Positions 8,847 to 17,941 of a stretch of 64,000 nt of DNA are shown here, piece by piece. Origin of the DNA: CBDCVN01 sp965223585 (GTDB lineage: Bacteria; Deinococcota; Deinococci; Deinococcales; Trueperaceae); contig CBDCWW010000024.1 in the NCBI GenBank assembly GCA_965223585.1, forward strand, positions 682,001 to 746,000. Direction: 5' to 3'. Made by a program: the position numbers and the translations under genes. Numbering within the stretch: the first letter of the stretch is position 1; each line of letters opens with the position of its first letter. The notes beneath the pieces were generated by a model. That model had not been told where the DNA came from. It saw nothing but the letters and a program-made list of their open reading frames with translations, and did no database searches.

Positions 8847-9751
8847 ATTACCAACTCACGCTAACACATTTCAAAAAACTGATTCAGTACGACACAATTG
8901 CTAAATAGTTGAAACGAGGGCACCATACATAAAGTATAGTACCCATGCAAGAAATACAATATATTTTACAATGCCTTAGCCCAGCTCTTGATAAAACAAC
9001 CCTAAATCAGCTAACAACAATTGTTTTAGCAATGCTATCTATGACTGGTCGTGTCACGATGCTTGGTATCTCTCGATGGACTTTTGGTCTTAGTGGTAGT
9101 TATCGTACGGTACAACGTTTCTTTAGCACCAATATTTGCTGGCTATACCTCAACTGGTACTTATTTCGTAACCATGTTTATGACCCTGATGATACCTACT
9201 TACTAGCAGGTGATGAAGTAGTAATTACTAAATCAGGTAAAGAGACTTTTGGAATTGATAGATTCTTCAGTTCTCTTTTTAATCGTGTAGTGAGGAGTAT
9301 TTGCTTCTTTAGTTTATCACTGGTTAGTGTTAAAGACCGCACTGCTTACCCAATACTTAATAAGCAAATTGTACGTACTGATCAAGAAGAAGGCAATGAA
9401 CCAGAGCAAAAGGAGTCTCAAGACAAGAACAATACGGGGCAGGAAGAAGCTAAAAGAGAAACACAAGATAAATCACAAGATAACAGTAAGGGTAAGGCAA
9501 AAAAGAGCAAAAGCAATAATCATAAACAACAAAAGCAGAAAAATAAAAAGAAGGCAGGACGTCCAAAAGGTAGCAAAAATAAAGACAAAGTCAATGTGAA
9601 ACTACCAGTACATCTAGTATTTATAAAAACGATGATAATGCTAGTTCTGAACATATTCTTACTAAGAATGGGTATTCAGTATTTATTACTAGATGGGGCC
9701 TTTGGCGATAACAACAGCTTACAAATGGCAAGAATGTGTGGACTGTTCTTA

Positions 9752-11095
9752 TAGTTACCCAGAAAAATCTTTTCCCTTTTTTCCAAAAGAGGAAGAAAAT
9801 AGGAAAAACTACCAAAAATCAATGCTTTTTAAGCAATAAAATACCTACTGCCCAATGTAATCTTCTTTGCTAAATGAACTATAAACTTATGCCAAACTTG
9901 CTTACTTTCCCCCTAAACCACTACTCAAATCATTAGCTCTTCTGGCACTGGTGTTTTATAAAACTCAAATGCCTCCCTCAACCTTTTTATCTCTTTCTTC
10001 ATTACTCCCTTGGTTTCCTCTACTTTCATTGGTATCTCCTGTACCACCACCTCTAAATGCTTCTTTAGGTCTGCTTGCGTTCCCCAGCATTTATTGTGTA
10101 TGTATTCCTTCTTTATGTACTTCCATAAACGTTCTATTGGATTGAAGTCTGGTGAATATCCTGGTAGAAATTCTAACCTCAACCATTTTGAGTTCCTCTT
10201 TGCCCACTCTTGTAACCACTTTGCCCTGTGAAATGGTGCATTGTCACATATAAGCATTATTTTTGCTTCCCTCATCTCCCTTTTCATATGACAGATAAAC
10301 CTTCTAAACCTCTGCGCATTTACCTTAAACTTTGTTAGCACCCCATGGAACTCTCCTGTCCCTAACTCTAATGCCCCTATCAAGTTCACTCTTCCATGTC
10401 TGCCATAGTTCTTGATCTCTACTTTTTCTCCTACCAGCCCCCATGTGCTCGTTAGTGTCCCCTGCGTTTGGAACCCTACTTCATCTTGGTAAAATATCCT
10501 CCACCCTGCTTTTATCTGGTCTTCGTACAGCTTTGGTAGTGTTTCTTGTATCCACTTTCGCCTCTTCTCTTCATTCTTTCTATACAACAAATGTACTGCT
10601 TTATTAAAACTTAATCCTAGTTTCCTTAGAAGCTCTGGTAGATACTTTACTGAAAAACATATTCCAAAAAGGCTTTCGATAAGGATAAAGACCTTTCTAG
10701 CAATCCAAACTTGTTGATTAAACTCTGTGATTACCTTCTTGATTAGCTCCAGTTGCTCTTTAGAAAGTTTAGGTTGTCTACCAGTTCTTTGTTCATCTTC
10801 TAAACTAAGCGATTTTTCAAACTTTTTTCGCCAGTTTCTTACTGTTTTTACTGAAACGCCAAACATCTCTGCTACAAGCTTAATATCTTTGCCTGAGTAC
10901 AGAGCTATAAGGGCTTGAGTGCGTAGTAAGGCATCAGCATTGTTTCCCTTTTTATACCGACGACGTAGTATTTTTAGTTCTTCTAGTTTTTGTTTGTTAT
11001 CATTATTTGCCATGATCAATCTCCTTTGGGTTATTATTGGGATTATCATGGCATTATTTTCCCTACTTTAGGGAAAGAATTTATCTGGACATCTA
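9752..11095 (-). mobile_element. IS630-family insertion sequence, nested in an IS4-like transposase
   Basis: Terminal inverted repeats of 26 bases match at 20 positions (TAGTTACCCAGAAAAATCTT at the left against TAGATGTCCAGATAAATTCT on the complement at the right). The element is flanked by TA at 9750-9751 and 11096-11097, the usual IS630/Tc1 target duplication. Its size is 1344 bp. It carries one transposase gene on the minus strand. Confidence 0.88.
9925..11013 (-). CDS. IS630-family transposase
   Basis: The start is the ATG giving MANNDNKQKLEELK, preceded by AAAGGAG; a longer open frame extends to 11049 but lacks a ribosome-binding site. An N-terminal helix-turn-helix region (DIKLVAEMFGVSVKTVRNWR) is followed by an RNase H-like DDE domain: FYQDEVGFQ, then LICDNAPFHRAKW, then FLPGYSPDFNPIERLWKYIK. 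All three acidic residues of the DDE triad appear present (the last is E of NPIE). The 362-aa length is normal and the gene looks intact. Confidence 0.9.
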   Translation of the reverse strand: MANNDNKQKLEELKILRRRYKKGNNADALLRTQALIALYSGKDIKLVAEMFGVSVKTVRNWRKKFEKSLSLEDEQRTGRQPKLSKEQLELIKKVITEFNQQVWIARKVFILIESLFGICFSVKYLPELLRKLGLSFNKAVHLLYRKNEEKRRKWIQETLPKLYEDQIKAGWRIFYQDEVGFQTQGTLTSTWGLVGEKVEIKNYGRHGRVNLIGALELGTGEFHGVLTKFKVNAQRFRRFICHMKREMREAKIMLICDNAPFHRAKWLQEWAKRNSKWLRLEFLPGYSPDFNPIERLWKYIKKEYIHNKCWGTQADLKKHLEVVVQEIPMKVEETKGVMKKEIKRLREAFEFYKTPVPEELMI

Positions 11096-11856
11096 TAATT
11101 AGCAAATTAAGAGTTGACTCAGCATTGTACTTTCTCTATGAAGGGAAGCAAAATAAACGAGGAAGGAAACGCAAATATGGAGAAAAGATAGATTACAAGA
11201 AGATACCTAAGGAATATCTTGAGAGTAGCACAGTAGATCTAAAAAAGAAGATTCGTACAGATATCTATCAAATGACAATGTTACACAAGGAATTTGGACA
11301 GTCTTTGAATGTAGTAGTAATAGTTAAAACCAGTATAGTAACAGGAGAAAGTAAGCATGTAATCTTATTCAGCAGTGATCTGAACATATCATACGAAAAA
11401 TTAATAGACTACTACAGTTTACGTTTCCAAATAGAATTTACCTTCAGAGACGCTAAGCAATATTGGGGATTAGAAGATTTTATGAACATAAAGGAACAGC
11501 AGATAAACAATGCAGCAAACCTAGCAATGTTTATGGTGCTATTCTCAAAAGTGCTGTTAAAAAAACTAAGGTCTCAGCATCCTAATTGGAGTGTTTTGGA
11601 TCTTAAAGCACACTTTAGGTCGTTCAGGTACGTACTTGAAATATTAAAACTATTTCCCAGAAACCTTGATCCTATTTTAATTCGACAACTCCTGAACAAT
11701 GTTCCCAATTTGGGAGCTATTCATGATTCATAAATAGCAAAGTGAATTGTTTTGGAGTTGCCTTTTTATAGAACTGGGCTCCTAATACCTCAGTTTTCAA
11801 ATAAGTTTAACTTTCCATAAAGCGCTTCTGTTTTGTGATTGAGAATGTCATAGGTA

Positions 11857-14052
11857 TTGAATAATACTACTAGTAACAATGGTTCAGATATAGAAATTGG
11901 TGGCAATTTTTGGTCCGATCCTAAAGTTGAGAACTGGCAAACCTGCACTATAGGAAAGTTTGGATACATTGTTGAAAACCTCAGTGGAGCAAAAGAGGGT
12001 GACCTAGAATACGAATATGACTTTGGTGATGGTACGGGTAAATTACGTAGTAGCAGTCAAAATGTTTCACATATATATCAAAAAGAAGGTACATATACTG
12101 CTACACTTGGGGTTTTCGTAAAAGATCAACTTTTTCCCAATGCTTCTAAACCACTACAGGTTGTAGTTAGTGGTAGTGGACAGTGCTCCTCTGCAAACTA
12201 TATTGTGGTCTTAAAAGAAAATATAGGTAGCGTTGATAGTGTTGTTAGTCAAATAGACATTGAAGAAGAAGACAAACTTTTTACTTATGAATCTGCACTT
12301 ACAGGTTTTGCTGCCACCTTAGATTCTAAGGAAGCTGCACAACTAGGAGTTTTACCAGAAGTAGATTTTATTGAGCTAGATGTCGAGATTTTTCCTACTG
12401 CAATACAGAAACACCCTCCTTCATGGGGACTGGATCGCATTGATCAAAAAGAGTTACCTCTAAATGGTAATTATAATTATGAGGCAACTGGTAAGAATGT
12501 CCATGCTTATGTGGTGGACAGTGGTATTCGTGCTAGCCATACAGATTTTGGTGGGCGAGTTTCAGGGGGTATTAGTTTTGTTGAAAATAACAGTGGCACT
12601 AATGATTGTAGTGGCCATGGTACACATGTAGCAGGAATTATTGGGGGCAACAATTATGGTATTGCCAAAGAAGTATCTCTTCATCCTGTACGTGTATTTA
12701 GCTGTAACGGTGGTGCTAATGCCTCGGCCATTATCCAAGCTATTGACTGGATAACTAAAACCCATCAGAAACCTGCTGTAGTGAACATGAGTCTTGGGGG
12801 TCCCGTTACTGAAGGCCTTGACCGGGCAGTACGCAATTCTATAAAGGCAGGATTAGTTTATACTTTGTCAGCAGGTAATGGTTCCTCGGATGCTTGTTCT
12901 GTTTCACCAGCTCGAGTAAAACAAGGTGCTCTAACTGTAGGTGCTACTAACTCCGAAGATGTAGTTTATCCCTTTTCCAATCAGGGCAGTTGCTTAGATT
13001 TATTTGCCCCCGGGCAAAGTATAATTTCTAGCTCGCATTTAGATAATAACAAAGCAATAGCCCTTAGTGGTACCTCCATGTCTGCTCCACATGTGGCTGG
13101 TGCTGCTGCTCTTTATTTAGAAAAAAATCCTGATGCAAAGCCTGAAGAAGTAGAAACTGCTCTTTTGCAAAATACTATAGAAGGAGTAATAAGTGGTGTT
13201 TCTGGGCAAACCAATAATAAGCTTTTGTTTATCCCTTCTAATGGCAATACTGATAGTGAAGTTAAGGTGAACTTAAATCATCGGGGTGTTATTTTACAAC
13301 CAAATGAAAAAATTGAATTTATAGCTACTGTTACAGGTGCAAGCAACACTGCTGTTGAGTGGATATTTGGAGTAGGTGGAGTAGACAGCCCTCAAAATCG
13401 AGTGATTTTTACAGCACCTCCTGAAGAAAAAGATCTAATTATCACTGCTATTAGTAAAGAAGATTCTAAAGCTAGTGCTAGTGCCACTATCAAAGTTACT
13501 ACAGGTGTTTCCATTACTGTTCAACCGGGCCAATCTAGCCTAAAACCTGGTGAAAAGATAGCTTTCACAGCAGTTGTGAAAGGCACAAATAGCAAAAATA
13601 TTACTTGGGAAGCTAGTGATGGCAGTATAAAAGGTGAGGGTATTGTTGCAACCTACACTGCACCAAATTCACCCGGCACACACACGATTACAGCCACCAT
13701 TATCAGCGAAGGTAATTCTAGTATCAGTGATAGTGCTGTTGTAAAGGTAGATACTACTTCAGATACTTGTCAAAATGGTGTAAGCATTGCTCTCACGCCA
13801 CAGAAAGTTGCCCTTAGCAAGAGTGAAGAGCAAACATTCGTTGCCACTGTCGCGTGCACTACAAACACAAATGTTACATGGGATCTTGCTCCAGTAATAG
13901 ATTCTGGAGGCAGTGTTGATTCTGAAATCCCTCCTGAGCATAGTGTTACTTTTGGGATATGTGATAATCCCGATATAGATTGGACACTCACAGCAATAAG
14001 CTCTGCTAATAAGAATAAAACTGCTGAAGCTTACATAAACTGTATTAATTAA
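11857..14052 (+). CDS. subtilisin-like serine protease, 5'-truncated
   Basis: The frame opens after a stop at 11851 with only a TTG available, and no signal peptide is encoded, although the domains are those of a secreted protease. Approximate order: PKD domain (residues 25-105, YDFGDGTGK), inhibitor I9 propeptide (110-175), peptidase S8 domain (180-440) with Asp221, His255 (GHGTHVAG), Asn341 and Ser407 (SGTSMSAPH), then three Ig/BIG-like repeats each with the pattern L-P-GE-I-F-A-V. The catalytic triad is intact. The missing N-terminus faces the IS4-like element 120 bases upstream, so the gene was probably cut during that insertion and may be silent. Confidence 0.8.
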   Translation: MNNTTSNNGSDIEIGGNFWSDPKVENWQTCTIGKFGYIVENLSGAKEGDLEYEYDFGDGTGKLRSSSQNVSHIYQKEGTYTATLGVFVKDQLFPNASKPLQVVVSGSGQCSSANYIVVLKENIGSVDSVVSQIDIEEEDKLFTYESALTGFAATLDSKEAAQLGVLPEVDFIELDVEIFPTAIQKHPPSWGLDRIDQKELPLNGNYNYEATGKNVHAYVVDSGIRASHTDFGGRVSGGISFVENNSGTNDCSGHGTHVAGIIGGNNYGIAKEVSLHPVRVFSCNGGANASAIIQAIDWITKTHQKPAVVNMSLGGPVTEGLDRAVRNSIKAGLVYTLSAGNGSSDACSVSPARVKQGALTVGATNSEDVVYPFSNQGSCLDLFAPGQSIISSSHLDNNKAIALSGTSMSAPHVAGAAALYLEKNPDAKPEEVETALLQNTIEGVISGVSGQTNNKLLFIPSNGNTDSEVKVNLNHRGVILQPNEKIEFIATVTGASNTAVEWIFGVGGVDSPQNRVIFTAPPEEKDLIITAISKEDSKASASATIKVTTGVSITVQPGQSSLKPGEKIAFTAVVKGTNSKNITWEASDGSIKGEGIVATYTAPNSPGTHTITATIISEGNSSISDSAVVKVDTTSDTCQNGVSIALTPQKVALSKSEEQTFVATVACTTNTNVTWDLAPVIDSGGSVDSEIPPEHSVTFGICDNPDIDWTLTAISSANKNKTAEAYINCIN

Positions 14053-14283
14053 CTTGCTTCCACCAAAGAAACTTGGAAAACTGTTAGAGTTTACTAAAAC
14101 CACTGAGCACCTCTTATGAAAGGTTTTTGAAATTACATTGCAATGGCTGTTACTTTAGACTTGATATATAGTTGCAGGGGTTGATTATGCACTTTACTTC
14201 CAGATTAGATTATCTATTTACAGAGCAATTTTTTAGAGCAACAAGTTTTTATAGATAGATCATAAAAGTTCTTCTGTAAAACC

Positions 14284-14304
14284 TCCTAGGCTCTGCCTAG
14301 GAGT
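14284..14304 (-). terminator. rho-independent terminator of the downstream minus-strand gene
   Basis: CTCCTAGGCAGAGCCTAGGAG on the minus strand is a hairpin with a 9-bp stem followed by GTTTTAC. It lies 16 bases after the stop of the minus-strand gene at 14320 and also faces the end of the protease gene. Confidence 0.65.
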
Positions 14305-14319
14305 GATAAAGGACAAGGA

Positions 14320-15816
14320 TTATTGCACTACTATAATTCCATTTTTAATCAGAAATTCTATTGCTTGTAAAAAGGAGAGGTTATCAATCGAACCCTCTGA
14401 CCACCACTTTGCATTAGACTTTACCCACTGGGGGATTTCTGTAGCTACTTCGACATTGGTGTCCTTGGATGTTGCTGGGGTTTGTAGAATATTTTTTTCT
14501 ATCAAGAACTGGATTCCTTGAATAAATGAGACATCATCAATACTACCATCTGCCCACCAACCTGCATTTTGTTTTATCCAAGATGGGATTTCCACATTTT
14601 CAGTATCAGGACTTATTTCTGAAGATCTACTAGCAGATAATTCACGAAGAGCTGGATTTTCAAGAACCTCTATATCCACTATCACATGCCCATCCATAGA
14701 AGCATCAGTAACTTCAGATTCTGGACCTGTCCCATAAAGAACTATTGCATAGTGAACTGTTCCGGGTTTTTCACGTATAGGAAATTGAATGTGTGCTTGA
14801 CCAAATCCATTAAATAGCTCATTTTTGCCTATGTCTTCTGCATGGGAGCGAAGTTTGTTGTTTTCCTCATCTAATACTTGTATGTCGTAATGTACTTGGT
14901 CTACAAACTCTACCTCATTATATTTGCTCTTGAAATTAATTTTCCAGTCAATATAACACCCCTCCATAGGTCGTTCTGGGGAGTAGTTATACTGAACCCC
15001 CATAGAAAAAGTGCTAGTGGATTTTTTTTCACTGATGTAATCACGGAATTTTGTTGTACAGCCTAAAGCTTCTTGTTCATTAATGGTAGGGGAAATGTCT
15101 TTGAATGGGTCTTCGGTTATATTTTCTTTAAAATCAAGCAGGGTGTACTCGTGCATGATTGGGGCGACTCCAGTTGTAATCCATGCATAAGTCAATGCTT
15201 TGACAGGAAATGGAAAATCATCCACTACCCATATCTCATTGTCTTCTCCACTATGCCAACCAACAACTACAGAATCTTTGGTTCCAACTGGGGTAGTTAT
15301 TGTTTCCACTCTTTTTATGCTGAGCTGTGATCCTTCAATTGCGCCAATTTTCCCCCATACTGTATCTTTGAATGCTTTTGGACCATGGATATGATCATTT
15401 TTGTTGCCTGTGGCAAAGGCAGACAACCAAGCCAATGAGGATTTAAAAGCAACTGCATAATCGAAGACCTCTGGATCAAATGTCACGGGTTCTGGGGTTA
15501 ACTTCCCAAGTCCCATACTACCTTTTATTATCTTGTCACCATCAATAATAGCGACTTCAGTGTCCCACAGCATTTCACTTCTATTTGCAATTTCGCCTTT
15601 AATCCAAAATTTCAGGTTAATAGGAGCACAATCATTTAGATCTATCTCACACAAGTCATACTCAAAATAATCTCCTATTTTAAGACCTTCTCCTAAATAC
15701 CAAGTACCATCAACATTAACGCTTTCTACACTTTGTGAATCTTGTGCACTAACAAAACAAAAATTCCCTATCCCAGCAATCAAAAGCACAAGCGATATTA
15801 TTAAAAAATGTCTCAT
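14320..15816 (-). CDS. exported protein with Nitrososphaerota-type IPxWIKxNAxWW repeats
   Basis: The chosen ATG gives MRHFLIISLVLLIAGIGNFC, a signal peptide; TATTAT ends 8 bases upstream. The 498-aa product has an unrecognised extracellular N-terminal region (residues 30-400) and two C-terminal repeats, IPSWIKQNAGWWADGSIDD and IPQWVKSNAKWWSEGSIDN, each followed by SF-QxI-FLI-xxII. These repeats are a hallmark of secreted proteins of ammonia-oxidising archaea (Nitrosopumilus and relatives). I infer archaeal ancestry for at least that part. The protein probably sits at the cell surface; its role is unknown. Confidence 0.7.
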   Translation of the reverse strand: MRHFLIISLVLLIAGIGNFCFVSAQDSQSVESVNVDGTWYLGEGLKIGDYFEYDLCEIDLNDCAPINLKFWIKGEIANRSEMLWDTEVAIIDGDKIIKGSMGLGKLTPEPVTFDPEVFDYAVAFKSSLAWLSAFATGNKNDHIHGPKAFKDTVWGKIGAIEGSQLSIKRVETITTPVGTKDSVVVGWHSGEDNEIWVVDDFPFPVKALTYAWITTGVAPIMHEYTLLDFKENITEDPFKDISPTINEQEALGCTTKFRDYISEKKSTSTFSMGVQYNYSPERPMEGCYIDWKINFKSKYNEVEFVDQVHYDIQVLDEENNKLRSHAEDIGKNELFNGFGQAHIQFPIREKPGTVHYAIVLYGTGPESEVTDASMDGHVIVDIEVLENPALRELSASRSSEISPDTENVEIPSWIKQNAGWWADGSIDDVSFIQGIQFLIEKNILQTPATSKDTNVEVATEIPQWVKSNAKWWSEGSIDNLSFLQAIEFLIKNGIIVVQ

Positions 15817-15824
15817 ATGCTTTG

Positions 15825-15830
15825 ATAATA
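15825..15830 (-). promoter_or_regulatory. candidate -10 element
   Basis: TATTAT on the minus strand lies 8 bases before the ATG at 15816, compatible with a leaderless or nearly leaderless transcript and supporting that start choice. Confidence 0.35.
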
Positions 15831-15917
15831 TATTTATAATCATACAAACACCATATCCTATTGTAGCTGTGGAATCCAAAGTAGATTAAATGTGGTAGGT
15901 TCATTAAGTGTTGTAGT

Positions 15918-17450
15918 ATGGGTTATATGAATCCTATAATTCTTGTTGTCCTTGACGGTTTTGGTCTAGCACCTGCTAGCAAAACAAATGCTGTTCATCT
16001 CGCTCATACTCCCAATTTTGATAATTATTGGCAAAACTATCCACATACCCAATTACAAGCCTCAGGTGAGGCAGTAGGTTTGCCAAAGGGGCAAATGGGT
16101 AATAGTGAAGTGGGTCATCTGAATATAGGAGCTGGGCGCGTAGTTATGCAAAGTCTAAGCTACATTCAAAAGCAAATTGACTCAGGAGAGATATTTGAAA
16201 ATGATGTTTTAAACGAAGTGTATGAAGTAGGTAATTCTCTTCACCTTATGGGATTACTTAGTGATGGTGGTGTTCACAGTGACATTAATCACCTTTTCGG
16301 TCTTTTAGAACTAGCCAAACGCAAAAACATAAAAGAGACTTATCTTCATATATTTACTGACGGTCGGGATACAGCTCCTGATAGTGGTTTGGGCTTTGTT
16401 AGGGAGCTCGAGCAAAAAATAACAGAACTTAACATCAATGCCAAAATAGCTACTGTAAGTGGACGCTATTATGCTATGGATAGAGATAAAAGGTGGGAAC
16501 GCATTAAAAAAGCTTATGATGCAATTGTATGTGGCAAAGCTGAGTTTAGTGCATTAACTGCTGAAGAAGCTGTAGAAAATGCTTATGGGCGTGGTGAGAC
16601 TGATGAATTTATCAAGCCTACAGTTATATTAAACAATAATCAACCCGCAAAAACTTTGAATGATGATGACACAGTATTTTTCTTTAACTTCCGAGCTGAC
16701 CGTGCAAGGCAGCTTACTTATGCACTTATAGGTGATGAAAGTTGGCTAGACTTTGAGCGTTGCAGAGTGGTCAAGGTGCATTATGCTTCTCTGATGGAAT
16801 ATGACAAACAATTAAACTTGCCCTATGCCCTTGAGCTTACAGATATAAAGCTACCCTTAGCAGAAATACTTAGCAAAGAAGGTAAAACCCAGTACCACAC
16901 TGCTGAAACGGAAAAGTATCCCCATGTGACTTACTTTTTCAACGCCAAACTTGAAGAACCTCTTGCAGGTGAGGAGCGACTTTTAGTGCCTTCGCCTAAA
17001 GTTGCCACTTATGACCAACAACCTGAAATGAGTGCTCCTGAATTAACAGAGGCCACCCTAAAGCGCATTAGGGAATATGATGATGACTTTATTTTGATTA
17101 ACTATGCAAACCCAGACATGGTTGGTCACACAGGAATCATACCTGCTGCAATCAAAGCTTGTGAAGCTAGTGATAATGGCTTAGGCCAATTAGTAGAAGC
17201 AATATGTGAAAAGGGAGGTACAGCCATAATAATTGCCGATCATGGTAATGCTGAGCAGATGGCAGATGAAAATGGCAACACACACACTGCACATACCACT
17301 AACCCAGTGCCTTGCATTATTGTGGGGGAAGATAAAGATTTGAGGCTTAGAGAAGGAGGGGTTTTGGGAGATGTTGCTCCTACTGTGCTCGAGCTAATGA
17401 AAATTCCCCAGCCACCAGAAATGGCAGGAAAGTCTTTGATTCAAAAATAA
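15918..17450 (+). CDS. gpmI: 2,3-bisphosphoglycerate-independent phosphoglycerate mutase
   Basis: This enzyme interconverts 3- and 2-phosphoglycerate using two Mn ions and a catalytic serine. Diagnostic motifs are VLDGFGLAP near residue 10, MGNSEVGHLNIGAGR with the phosphoryl-accepting Ser near 62, GLLSDGGVHSDINHL near 112, FTDGRDTAPDSG, and the metal site IIADHGNAEQM near 450. At 510 aa it is full length. An ATG three codons downstream (MNPIIL) is an equally good start. It is divergent from the archaeal-repeat gene. Confidence 0.95.
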   Translation: MGYMNPIILVVLDGFGLAPASKTNAVHLAHTPNFDNYWQNYPHTQLQASGEAVGLPKGQMGNSEVGHLNIGAGRVVMQSLSYIQKQIDSGEIFENDVLNEVYEVGNSLHLMGLLSDGGVHSDINHLFGLLELAKRKNIKETYLHIFTDGRDTAPDSGLGFVRELEQKITELNINAKIATVSGRYYAMDRDKRWERIKKAYDAIVCGKAEFSALTAEEAVENAYGRGETDEFIKPTVILNNNQPAKTLNDDDTVFFFNFRADRARQLTYALIGDESWLDFERCRVVKVHYASLMEYDKQLNLPYALELTDIKLPLAEILSKEGKTQYHTAETEKYPHVTYFFNAKLEEPLAGEERLLVPSPKVATYDQQPEMSAPELTEATLKRIREYDDDFILINYANPDMVGHTGIIPAAIKACEASDNGLGQLVEAICEKGGTAIIIADHGNAEQMADENGNTHTAHTTNPVPCIIVGEDKDLRLREGGVLGDVAPTVLELMKIPQPPEMAGKSLIQK

Positions 17451-17941
17451 GAGCATTGTACTCACTAGTTTGAAGATCCCCTCCACCCTTCAGAAGAATT
17501 TATAGAACAACCTTGCAAGACTAAAATGTTAGATTCTGTAACGTGACAAAAGCTAATTTATCAAACCTAGACAGTCTGAGTAATTTCTTTTACCACTGAA
17601 ACTAGAAGAATATCCTATCATCACCTATTATGCCTACTAGGCATTTTACGGGTGCACTCCTCTAAGGATTGGAGCTAAAGTACAAAAAATTTTGTGACTA
17701 ACTGTAAAAGAACTTCAAGATACTACTTATAAAACATTAAGGTTTGATTGGCAAAAACCTTCCTTATTGATTTTCGATTATTTAAGGAATCCATGTCTAT
17801 ATGCACAAGTAGTTTGTTCTTAATCAATTTTTATATTAGCACTATTCCACTAAAACCTAAATGTCGCTAATTTGGAGAAAATTTCTCTTATGAACATAAT
17901 GGTTGTTACAAATAACTTTTTACAAGTAAAGGGTATCAAAG
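17451..17941. other. AT-rich intergenic region, no gene recognised
   Basis: This is about 490 bases between gpmI and the GGDEF-EAL gene. Short palindromes such as TGCCTACTAGGCA (near 17630) are present, but no open frame, RNA gene or known repeat can be supported. The promoter of the downstream gene is presumably at its right end. Confidence 0.4.

Larger units (their letters stand above)
8945..11733 (+). pseudogene. IS4-like transposase gene interrupted by an IS630 element
   Basis: The N-terminal part (8945-9751, with LLAGDEVVITKSG near residue 76 and LLLDGAFGD near 248) and the C-terminal part (11098-11733, with IDYYSLRFQIEFTFRDAKQY) are two halves of one DDE transposase. Deleting 9752-11097 (IS630 plus one TA) joins CTG TTC TTA to ATT AGC AAA in frame. 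This restores a protein of 480 aa, the usual IS4-family size. A Lys/Gln-rich insertion lies near residues 140-215. TATAGT sits 4 bases before the ATG. The outer ends of the IS4 element could not be fixed. Confidence 0.85.

Noticed and set aside
9327..9599. Separate Lys-rich gene within the IS4-like transposase
   Set aside because: It is a frame-shifted reading of the low-complexity Lys/Gln segment of the transposase.
11860..11900. A complete secreted protease gene starting with TTG at 11857
   Set aside because: There is no ribosome-binding site and no signal peptide; the PKD domain begins almost at once, so the 5' end looks cut off.
14388..14410. tRNA T-arm-like sequence TCGAACCCTC
   Set aside because: It lies inside the archaeal-repeat coding region and no cloverleaf can be drawn around it.
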